This document shows positions 1 through 4,803 of a stretch of DNA of 12,161 nucleotides, in pieces. Made by a program: the position numbers and the translations under genes. Position 1 is the first letter of the stretch. Each line of letters starts with the position of its first letter. The notes under the pieces were generated by a model. It made no database searches. It was not told where the DNA came from and saw only the letters and a program-made list of their open reading frames with translations. The DNA lies in contig ONNL01000161.1 in NCBI GenBank assembly GCA_900319195.1, forward strand, positions 1 to 12,161. The letters run 5' to 3'. The stretch comes from an uncultured Ruminococcus sp. GTDB taxonomy: Bacteria; Bacillota; Clostridia; Oscillospirales; Ruminococcaceae.

Positions 1-49
1 GAGGGTGGGCAAATACGCAAACGTCAACCCATAACGACCACCAAAAAAG

Positions 50-436
50 TCATTTCCCAATATATTTTTTCAGTGAAACAAAGCTCTTATCCGAAAGAGC
101 GTGCTCCATGCGGCAGGCGTCCTCTTCTGCTGTCTGTTCGTCAATATCAAGACTCATGAGGATCTCGCGGAAGAAGAGGAATTTTTCCGATATATCGTTT
201 GCAATGACCTTTCCCTTTCGGGTGAGGCAGATACGGTTTTCCTCATTCCTGTAAATGTACCCCTCGTCCTCGAGATGCCTGAGATGCACCGAGACCGTCG
301 GCTTGCTGACACCGAGCCGTTTAGCTATATCACACGCCCGCGCACAGCCGTTTTCCGTCATCGTCAGCTTGATGGTCTTTAGGTAATTGTCACGTGTCTC
401 GTCCTTTATCACCTTTTGTTTTTCTGCTTTTGTCAT
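50..436 (-). CDS. DtxR/MntR-family metal-dependent transcriptional regulator
   Basis: A 128-aa protein with the DtxR-family layout. Residues about 16-61 form a winged helix-turn-helix (recognition part GVSKPTVSVHLRHLEDEGYI), followed by a wing (RICLTRKGK) and a short dimerisation/metal domain containing DACRMEH at 106-112. There is no SH3-like C-terminal domain, so it is the short MntR-sized form. C108, E111 and H112 correspond to DtxR C102, E105 and H106. Other canonical ligands differ: N17 stands where DtxR has M10 and MntR has D8, K20 where MntR has E11, F86 where both have His, R90 for DtxR E83, and E104 for DtxR H98. It is the last gene of the feo operon, 14 bp after the HMA gene, so it probably senses Fe(II) or Mn(II) and controls this operon through the TTAG-N6-CTAA sites upstream. 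Family confidence is high; the metal and target are inferred. The SD candidate GAGG lies rather far (12 nt) from the ATG. Confidence 0.9.
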   Translation of the reverse strand: MTKAEKQKVIKDETRDNYLKTIKLTMTENGCARACDIAKRLGVSKPTVSVHLRHLEDEGYIYRNEENRICLTRKGKVIANDISEKFLFFREILMSLDIDEQTAEEDACRMEHALSDKSFVSLKKYIGK

Positions 437-450
437 AGTTTACTCTGTCC

Positions 451-705
451 TCATTTCTTCCTCGAAAACAGGCTTTTCTTTTCATATTCCTCACAGCTTG
501 ACGAGACAAATTCATATCCCGTCGGAGCAATGATGCTTTTCAGCTCCGCTTCGCTTATCGGTGCCTCCGAAATAATTTCAAGCCTGTTTTTCGTGTGTGA
601 TGCCCTTACCTTTTTCACTTTCATTCCAGCGCGGACAGCGTCCTGAACATGAGCCTCGCACATTCCGCACATCATGCCTTTTATCTCTGCTGTTGTCCTG
701 TACAT
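451..705 (-). CDS. Small heavy-metal-associated (HMA) domain protein
   Basis: An 84-aa soluble protein. The N-terminal 65 residues fit the ferredoxin-like HMA fold of CopZ-type chaperones: a first strand, then GMMCGMCEAHV with the C13-x2-C16 metal-binding pair, and a second half containing NRLEIISEAPISEAELKSII and GYEF. The tail (about 68-84) is charged, with one further Cys (C71) and basic residues. HMA domains usually carry Cu(I) or other soft metals. Its place between the FeoB-associated gene and the DtxR-type regulator suggests a link to the iron operon, but whether it handles iron, copper or something else cannot be told from sequence. The start at 705 follows a purine-rich SD (GGGGGACGGAT). 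A hairpin lies in the 69-bp gap upstream. Confidence 0.8.
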   Translation of the reverse strand: MYRTTAEIKGMMCGMCEAHVQDAVRAGMKVKKVRASHTKNRLEIISEAPISEAELKSIIAPTGYEFVSSSCEEYEKKSLFSRKK

Positions 706-728
706 ATCCGTCCCCCTTCTGACAAGTA

Positions 729-752
729 CAGCCTCCCGTTGCCGAGAGGCTG
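729..752 (-). other. Stable hairpin with GNRA-type tetraloop between two feo-operon genes
   Basis: On the minus strand CAGCCTC and GAGGCTG pair, then a U-G wobble and CG/CG close a GCAA loop, giving a stem of about 10 bp. The stretch after it (TACTTGTC) is not a proper U tract, so this is more likely an mRNA processing or stability element, or a weak attenuator, than a full terminator. It separates the feoB part of the operon from the HMA and regulator genes. Confidence 0.45.
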
Positions 753-774
753 CATAGATATAATATATGGAGAG

Positions 775-939
775 TTATGAAGATTTCCTGCTGTTTGCGC
801 TGCTGACGCAATGTCCGCAGTGTGCACAGTCACCGCCGCACGAGCTCTTTCCCTCGCGCTTGTCCTTTGCCATTCCGTATATGATAATTCCGACCACTGC
901 GATAAGAAGCAGCAGTACAAAAGCGGTACCGATATTCAT
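775..939 (-). CDS. FeoB-associated Cys-rich membrane protein
   Basis: A 54-aa protein. Residues about 4-23 form one transmembrane helix (TAFVLLLLIAVVGIIIYGM), followed by a basic stretch (KDKREGK) and a cysteine cluster at 34-44, CGGDCAHCGHC, spaced C-x3-C-x2-C-x2-C. This is the form of the small FeoB-associated Cys-rich membrane proteins found directly after feoB in Clostridia, where they occupy the position of FeoC. The cytosolic Cys cluster could bind Fe(II) or an Fe-S cluster, but the role of the family is not settled. The start follows feoB by 13 bp with a strong SD (GGAGG, 7 nt before the ATG), which supports expression and coupling to feoB. Confidence 0.88.
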   Translation of the reverse strand: MNIGTAFVLLLLIAVVGIIIYGMAKDKREGKSSCGGDCAHCGHCVSSANSRKSS

Positions 940-952
940 GACCACACCTCCG

Positions 953-3391
953 TCAAGCTGTAACCTTAACGTCCTTTGTTAACCTTGTTGACTCCTTGTA
1001 GGGTCTTGCAAGCATATATACCGCGAAGCCGATAACGATGATTGCTGCGATAAGACCGATAACATTCACATCTCCTGTAAAGAGAAGTCCGAGCTGATAG
1101 ATAACGAGTGAGACCGCATAGGCAAATACGCACTGATAGCCGACTGCGAACCATGTCCACTTTGCGTTGTTCATCTCTCTCTTCATGGCACCGATAGCTG
1201 CAAAGCAGGGTGCACAGAGAAGGTTGAATGCGAGGAATGAATAGCCTGCAAGCCTTGTGAGTCCCTCAAAATCGAGGACTCCGAATACTCCGACTACCTC
1301 CTCCTTAGCTACAAGTCCCATAACAGTAGCGACTGTTGCAGAAGCGTCATTGAATCCGAGAGGAGCGAATATCCACTTGATCCCGTCGCCTATCTTGCCG
1401 AGGATACTGTCAGCAAGCTCGAGGTCTGCATTGAATCCGAATGAACCGTCCGTCCAGCCGAATACCGAGCCTGCCCAGATAACGATAGATGAAAGAAGGA
1501 TTATCGTGCCTGCCTTCTTGATGAACGACCAGCCGCGCTCCCACATTGAACGGAGAACGTTGCTTACAGTAGGTACATGATATGCAGGGAGCTCCATAAC
1601 AAAGGGAGCGGGGTCGCCGGCGAACATCTTTGTCTTTTTGAGCATGATGCCCGAAACAACGATAGAAGCCATTCCCAAGAAGTACGCGCTCGGACCTATC
1701 CACCAAGCTCCGCCGAAGAGCGCGACTGCTATCATGGAGATGATAGGAAGCTTCGCTCCGCAGGGGATAAATGTCGTTGTCATGATAGTCATACGTCTGT
1801 CGCGCTCGTTTTCGATCGTACGTGAAGCCATGATTCCGGGAACTCCGCAGCCTGTACCGATGAGCATAGGAATGAAGCTCTTGCCCGAAAGACCGAAACG
1901 TCGGAAGATCCTGTCCATGATGAATGCTATCCTTGCCATATATCCGCAGGCTTCAAGTATTGCAAGGAAGATGAAGAGCACGAGCATCTGCGGAACGAAT
2001 CCGAGTACCGCACCGACACCTCCGACAACACCGTCAAGTATCAGCGACTTGAGCCATTCTGTGCAGTTTACAGCGTCGAGGCCCTTTTCAACGATAACAG
2101 GTACGCCCGGCACCCATGTACCGTAGTCGGCAGGGTCGGGAGCTGTGAACTCGCCGTCCTCGTCGAGTGCCTCTCCGAGTGCAGCGTCAATGTCATAGAC
2201 AGCTCCGCCGCCCTCCTCGTTCTTGTAGAACTCGTCACGATACGAGCCGTATGCCTCCTCAAATGCGCCGAAATCAGCGTCCTCAACAGCACCCTGAAGC
2301 TCGTCAGCGCCCTTGATGTCCTCGTCCTCGGCAGCAGCGTCAACGACTTCCTTTACCTCGTCCGTGAACACGAATTCGTTCGCCCATTCGTCCGTTTCCT
2401 TGTCGTAGTCACCGCTCATGCCGAAGAGGTGGAAGCCGTCTCCGAACAGACCGTCATTCGTCCAGTCTGTCACCCATGTTCCGACTGTAGTTACCGAGAC
2501 ATAGTAAACGATTATCATAACAAGAGCAAAGATAGGAAGTCCGAGCCAGCGGTTCGTTACTACCCTGTCTATCTTGTCAGATACGGTAAGACCGCCCTTG
2601 TTCTTTTTCTTTATGCACTTGTCGATAATAGATGTGATGTATGTATAGCGCTCGTTGGTGATAATGCTCTCACTGTCGTCGTCAAGTTCCTTTTCTGCGG
2701 ACTTGATGTCCTGCTCGATGTGGTCGAGCTTACTCTTATCAATACCGAGCTGCTCTGCGATTTTCTCATCGCGCTCGAAAAGCTTGATAGCATACCAGCG
2801 CTGGCTCATCTCGTCGCGGTCATGGAGAACGCATTCCTCGATGTGAGCGAGTGCGTGTTCAACAACTCCGCTGAACTCATGCTGGGGCACCATCTTGCGC
2901 TTTGTGTTTGCAGCCTCAACAGCAGCGTCAGCAGCCTCCTTGATGCCGGTCCCTTTCAGAGCAGATATCTCGACCGCCTGACATCCGAGTCTCTTGCTGA
3001 GCTCCTCAATATTTATCTTGTCGCCGTTCTTCTTTACAACGTCCATCATGTTGACCGCGAGCACAACCGGAATACCGAGCTCGACAAGCTGTGTGGTAAG
3101 GTAGAGATTCCTCTCTAAGTTTGTACCGTCGATGATGTTGAGGATAGCGTCAGGCTTCTCGCTGATAAGGTAATTACGAGCAACTACCTCCTCGAGTGTG
3201 TACGGTGAAAGTGAATAGATCCCAGGGAGGTCAGTGATAGTGACGTCCTTGTGACCCTTGAGCTTACCCTCTTTCTTTTCGACGGTAACCCCGGGCCAGT
3301 TGCCGACAAACTGATTAGAGCCTGTCAGTGCATTGAAAAGTGTGGTCTTGCCTGCGTTCGGGTTTCCGGCAAGTGCTATCTTAATACCCAT
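953..3391 (-). CDS. feoB: Ferrous iron transport protein B (FeoB)
   Basis: An 812-aa GTP-dependent Fe(II) transporter of the cytoplasmic membrane. The N-terminal G domain shows G1 GNPNAGKTT (9-17), G3 DLPG (54-57), G4 NMMD (114-117) and G5 SALKGTG (143-149). A helical regulatory domain follows (about 165-265). The membrane part begins near 283 and includes the conserved GTGCGVPGI (512-520) and PCGAKLP (543-549), plus CAPCFAAIGAM (726-736). Between TM1 (about 283-303) and the next conserved stretch (PGVPVIVEKGLDA, from 428) lies a strongly acidic segment at about 325-425, mostly Asp, Glu, Ala and Gly, which many FeoBs lack. The start has a good SD (CTGGAGGAG). A TTAG-N6-CTAA operator-like site lies 18 bp upstream of the ATG. 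The gene sits 46 bp after the second feoA and is followed at once by the Cys-rich membrane protein gene. Confidence 0.98.
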   Translation of the reverse strand: MGIKIALAGNPNAGKTTLFNALTGSNQFVGNWPGVTVEKKEGKLKGHKDVTITDLPGIYSLSPYTLEEVVARNYLISEKPDAILNIIDGTNLERNLYLTTQLVELGIPVVLAVNMMDVVKKNGDKINIEELSKRLGCQAVEISALKGTGIKEAADAAVEAANTKRKMVPQHEFSGVVEHALAHIEECVLHDRDEMSQRWYAIKLFERDEKIAEQLGIDKSKLDHIEQDIKSAEKELDDDSESIITNERYTYITSIIDKCIKKKNKGGLTVSDKIDRVVTNRWLGLPIFALVMIIVYYVSVTTVGTWVTDWTNDGLFGDGFHLFGMSGDYDKETDEWANEFVFTDEVKEVVDAAAEDEDIKGADELQGAVEDADFGAFEEAYGSYRDEFYKNEEGGGAVYDIDAALGEALDEDGEFTAPDPADYGTWVPGVPVIVEKGLDAVNCTEWLKSLILDGVVGGVGAVLGFVPQMLVLFIFLAILEACGYMARIAFIMDRIFRRFGLSGKSFIPMLIGTGCGVPGIMASRTIENERDRRMTIMTTTFIPCGAKLPIISMIAVALFGGAWWIGPSAYFLGMASIVVSGIMLKKTKMFAGDPAPFVMELPAYHVPTVSNVLRSMWERGWSFIKKAGTIILLSSIVIWAGSVFGWTDGSFGFNADLELADSILGKIGDGIKWIFAPLGFNDASATVATVMGLVAKEEVVGVFGVLDFEGLTRLAGYSFLAFNLLCAPCFAAIGAMKREMNNAKWTWFAVGYQCVFAYAVSLVIYQLGLLFTGDVNVIGLIAAIIVIGFAVYMLARPYKESTRLTKDVKVTA

Positions 3392-3408
3392 TGTGATACT
3401 CCTCCAGA

Positions 3409-3426
3409 TTAGTTTACGCTAACTAA
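3409..3426 (-). promoter_or_regulatory. Internal DtxR-type operator candidate before feoB
   Basis: TTAGTTTACGCTAACTAA is an 18-bp imperfect palindrome (TTAGTT..CG..AACTAA) and contains TTAG-N6-CTAA, the same half-sites and spacing as inside the IdeR/DtxR box TTAGGTTAGGCTAACCTAA. It lies in the 46-bp gap between feoA and feoB, just upstream of the feoB SD. No convincing promoter is visible beside it, so a bound repressor might act as a roadblock. The operator role is inferred from the match and from the DtxR-family gene in the same operon. Confidence 0.6.
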
Positions 3427-3437
3427 TATCCAAAAAA

Positions 3438-3659
3438 TTACTGTACTTCTATCATTTCCGCGTCAGCCTTGCGGAGCGAAAGCTCATAGCCGCGGACTGT
3501 TATCTCGATAGGGTCACCGAGCGGCGCTACCTTGCGGACATAGATGTCAATGCCCTTTGTTATGCCCATATCCATGATACGACGCTTTACAGCGCCCTCA
3601 CCCGTGAGCTTCTTAACGTTTACCGTCGAGCCTATCTTTGCATCTTTAAGTGTCATCAT
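3438..3659 (-). CDS. feoA: FeoA-domain protein (second of tandem pair)
   Basis: A 73-aa FeoA/SH3-like domain protein: MTLKDAKIGSTVNVKKL, then RRIMDMGITKGIDIYVRKVAPLGDPIEI and the end RGYELSLRKADAEMIEV. The motifs RxxMDMGIxxG and APLGDPI are characteristic of FeoA, a small cytosolic beta-barrel that works with FeoB in ferrous iron uptake. I chose the ATG at 3659 because the SD GAGG lies 5 nt before it; an in-frame GTG at 3665 overlaps that SD and the ATG at 3656 is also possible. Only 7 bp separate it from the preceding feoA stop. This copy keeps the classical PLGDPI loop better than its neighbour, so it is the more canonical FeoA. Confidence 0.93.
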   Translation of the reverse strand: MMTLKDAKIGSTVNVKKLTGEGAVKRRIMDMGITKGIDIYVRKVAPLGDPIEITVRGYELSLRKADAEMIEVQ

Positions 3660-3666
3660 CTTCACC

Positions 3667-3879
3667 TCAAACCATAATTTTCTGTGCGGTTTCCTTGCTT
3701 ACAGCAACACGCGCATCCTTGACATTGCATATAAGATTTCCGCCAAGCGTGTTTACTACCGTGACCTTTCCGCCCACAACAAAACCGAGGTTTTCCAGAT
3801 GCTTTCTTACCTCAGCTGTACCACCTATGCGCTGTATCGTATTCTCTTTTCCGATGTCAGCAAATGTTAACGGCATCAT
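3667..3879 (-). CDS. feoA: FeoA-domain protein (first of tandem pair)
   Basis: A 70-aa FeoA-type protein starting MMPLTFADIGKENTIQRIGG, with RKHLENLGFVVGGKVTVVNTLGGNLICNVKDARVAVS. This resembles the FeoA subtype that carries a glycine-rich loop (TLGGNLI) instead of PLGDPI and has R57 in the KDARVAV strand. Small tandem feoA genes before feoB are common in Clostridia, and the two paralogs here are clearly diverged. The start at 3879 follows SD AAAGGA by 6 nt; a second ATG follows directly at 3876. The frame is open further upstream, but that stretch has no SD or family match and covers most of the 63-bp gap after the DUF2325 gene. It probably assists or regulates FeoB. Confidence 0.9.
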   Translation of the reverse strand: MMPLTFADIGKENTIQRIGGTAEVRKHLENLGFVVGGKVTVVNTLGGNLICNVKDARVAVSKETAQKIMV

Positions 3880-3942
3880 GATACTTCCTTTCTCTGCTCC
3901 GCCCGAAGCCGCCTGTGCCGACGTGCTCAGAGCCAATTACCA

Positions 3943-4242
3943 CTAACTCTTGTTTCTTAATTCTCTGCATTCCTTGTCAAGTACGTTTTTCAGAGCGCTC
4001 ACGCTCGCAGTATGTACGTGTCTGACAGGTATCCTGTGTTTATTCGTTCTGCTGTTGACACAGCCGAGCATTTTATGTGAACAGGTATTTGTAAAGACTA
4101 TCACAAGGTCAGGACTTCCTATCTGATTCTCCAGATTTGTCGTCATGTGAGTAAAGACCTTCGCCTTGCAGTCATAGCTTTTGCAGATGTCCTTATAGCG
4201 TGTTTTCATGCAGTCATTGCCGCCTACGAGTACCACGCTCAT
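3943..4242 (-). CDS. DUF2325 family protein in the feo operon
   Basis: A 99-aa soluble protein matching the DUF2325 pattern: an N-terminal strand and glycine loop (SVVLVGGNDCM), a middle KVFTHM then NLENQIGSPDLVIVFTN, the motif CSHKMLGCV (54-62), and the end RHVHTASVSALKNVL. The alternating strands and helices suggest a small Rossmann-like fold. It has five cysteines besides a His-rich end (H75, H77), which could bind metal or heme, but no function is established here. It is the first well-supported gene of the feo operon, with SD GGAAGGAAG before the ATG. The family is often met near FeoA/FeoB genes in Firmicutes, from memory, so an iron-linked role is a reasonable inference. The family name is firm; the role is unknown. 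Confidence 0.85.
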   Translation of the reverse strand: MSVVLVGGNDCMKTRYKDICKSYDCKAKVFTHMTTNLENQIGSPDLVIVFTNTCSHKMLGCVNSRTNKHRIPVRHVHTASVSALKNVLDKECRELRNKS

Positions 4243-4351
4243 TTACGTCACTTCCTTCCGTCCTTCTCAATATCTTCTTCGCGGTCGATTTCACCGCGGA
4301 TATAAACGCCGTTACAGACAGCAAAAATATTATCAGATATAAAGCCGACAT
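4214..4351 (-). CDS. Possible 45-aa single-TM small membrane protein leading the feo operon
   Basis: A candidate small ORF upstream of the DUF2325 gene. It would begin MSALYLIIFLLSVTAFISAV, one hydrophobic helix, and continue with a basic Arg/Lys-rich tail ending in RRRQ. Support is the sequence GGTGAT, complementary to the 16S rRNA end, 5 nt before the ATG, and the clear hydrophobic-then-basic pattern. Against it: it overlaps the DUF2325 start by 29 nt, and a second frame (4358 down to 4248, 36 aa, beginning MKNVGFISDN) is also open and ends neatly 5 nt before that gene, but with no spaced SD. I recognise no family for either. At most one is likely real. Confidence 0.3.
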   Translation of the reverse strand: MSALYLIIFLLSVTAFISAVKSTAKKILRRTEGSDVNERGTRRRQ

Positions 4352-4376
4352 TTTTCATCACCAATCTGTTTAGCTG

Positions 4377-4392
4377 AGTTATAATAAACTAA
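4377..4392 (-). promoter_or_regulatory. DtxR-type operator candidate over promoter P2
   Basis: On the minus strand TTAGTTTATTATAACT closely follows the pre-feoB site TTAGTTTACGCTAACT, differing at three positions. It fits TTAG-N6-CTAA with one mismatch (ATAA). It lies across the -10 of promoter candidate P2, where a bound repressor would block RNA polymerase. Confidence 0.5.
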
Positions 4393-4410
4393 CTCGCATC
4401 TCAAACACAA
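4381..4410 (-). promoter_or_regulatory. Promoter candidate P2 for the feo operon
   Basis: TTGTGT and TATTAT are separated by 18 bp, about 140 bp upstream of the DUF2325 start. The -10 matches 5 of 6 consensus bases and the -35 only 3 of 6, so this is weaker than P1. TATAAC at 4378-4383 is an alternative -10. The overlap with an operator-like site makes it plausible as a regulated promoter. Confidence 0.4.
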
Positions 4411-4432
4411 GGCATCCCGTTCGGGAAATGCC
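4411..4432 (-). other. Hairpin in the P1 leader
   Basis: On the minus strand GGCA-TT-TCCC-GAAC-GGGA-TGCC folds into a stem with a two-base bulge and a four-base loop, followed by TTGTGTTTG, a poor T tract. It lies about 30 nt after the predicted P1 start and before P2. It may be a weak terminator or attenuator limiting read-through from P1 into the feo genes. Confidence 0.35.
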
Positions 4433-4441
4433 TGCCGTCAC

Positions 4442-4457
4442 GTTAGTGTTTTCTAAC
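4442..4457 (-). promoter_or_regulatory. DtxR-type operator candidate at the P1 start site
   Basis: GTTAG-N6-CTAAC forms a perfect dyad of 5-bp arms and contains TTAG-N6-CTAA with no mismatch. It begins 8 bp downstream of the -10 of P1, so it should cover the transcription start. The spacing matches the pre-feoB site and the IdeR/DtxR box core. Confidence 0.6.
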
Positions 4458-4465
4458 CGTTAATC

Positions 4466-4494
4466 ATTATATCACTTTGGCTTACCGTCGTCAA
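4466..4494 (-). promoter_or_regulatory. Strong sigma-A promoter P1 for the feo operon
   Basis: TTGACG, a 17-bp spacer and TATAAT, with TG in the extended -10 position (AGTGATATAAT). It points toward the feo genes, with an expected 5' leader of about 215 nt before the DUF2325 gene. It is a near-consensus vegetative promoter, which fits a gene set held off mainly by a repressor. Confidence 0.8.
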
Positions 4495-4512
4495 GTACCT
4501 TGAGCACATTTT

Positions 4513-4550
4513 GTTAGCACGCACAAATTTATGTGTATGTATACGCTAAC
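4513..4550. repeat. Interrupted inverted repeat GTTAGC...GCTAAC upstream of P1
   Basis: GTTAGC (4513-4518) and GCTAAC (4545-4550) flank a segment that holds a smaller pair CACA/TGTG. It lies about 20 bp upstream of the P1 -35. The arms repeat the operator half-site but are too far apart for a standard DtxR box. It could be a pair of distal half-sites. Confidence 0.4.
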
Positions 4551-4569
4551 ATTATGTGCAGTCTGTTAG

Positions 4570-4587
4570 TGCAAAAAGCTTTTTGCA
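4570..4587. repeat. Perfect 18-bp palindrome TGCAAAAAGCTTTTTGCA
   Basis: The two 9-bp halves are exact reverse complements with no central gap, so it is a poor RNA hairpin but a good form for a dimeric protein site. It contains A and T runs around AGCT and lies next to a GTTAG half-site (4565-4569). Its role is unknown. Confidence 0.5.
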
Positions 4588-4650
4588 TGGCTATCGAGGG
4601 AAACCCTTTTGAGAAGTCTTTTCCTGCGCTATGCTTTTGGGCGTTAGCCT

Positions 4651-4723
4651 AAATTTTCCCCATATATAGCGCAGCATCACTATGCCGTCTAAAAAACACG
4701 AACGCTATATATGGGGAAATTTT
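4651..4723. repeat. Near-perfect 21-bp inverted repeat around a 31-bp loop
   Basis: The arm at 4651-4671 (AAATTTTCCCCATATATAGCG) and the arm at 4703-4723 are reverse complements at 20 of 21 positions. The 31-bp loop holds a T6 run on the minus strand. Weaker complementarity continues outside: AAACCCTTTTGAGAAGTCTTT near 4601 pairs roughly with the region 4729-4750. The arrangement resembles a degenerate small mobile or intergenic repeat element, or the long hairpin of an untranslated RNA. Confidence 0.6.
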
Positions 4724-4749
4724 CAGCTTAAAGTCTTTGAAAAGGGGTA

Positions 4750-4783
4750 CAGGGGAAAACTTTCCTCAGAAAGTTTTCCCCTG
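4750..4783 (-). terminator. Strong hairpin after the Wzz-like gene
   Basis: A perfect 15-bp stem (4750-4764 with 4769-4783) with loop CTCA (plus strand) lies about 20 bp after the stop codon of the Wzz-like gene. On the minus strand it is followed by GTACCCCTTTTC rather than a clean T run, so termination is likely but not textbook. Confidence 0.55.
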
Positions 4784-4803
4784 ATAAATCTTCCGTATTA
4801 AAA

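Noticed and set aside
1..49. A possible further gene or terminator after the regulator
   Set aside because: Too short; no open frame with a start signal and no clear hairpin with T tract.
578..920. Two minus-strand frames of 77-79 codons between feoB and the HMA gene
   Set aside because: They are out of frame with the Cys-rich membrane protein at 775-939, which has the strong SD, TM helix and Cys cluster that explain this stretch.
2429..3118. A 229-codon open frame on the plus strand opposite feoB
   Set aside because: It lies fully antisense to the well-supported G domain and helical domain of FeoB, has no family likeness and no SD; such shadow frames are usual in this codon usage.
3931..3947. 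GTTAG at the end of the DUF2325 gene as an operator half-site
   Set aside because: The TTAG overlaps the TAG stop codon of that gene and the partner half is poor (TTGG instead of CTAA).
4243..4500. A metal riboswitch in the feo leader
   Set aside because: Apart from one short hairpin at 4411-4432 I could not find the conserved core of any riboswitch class I know.
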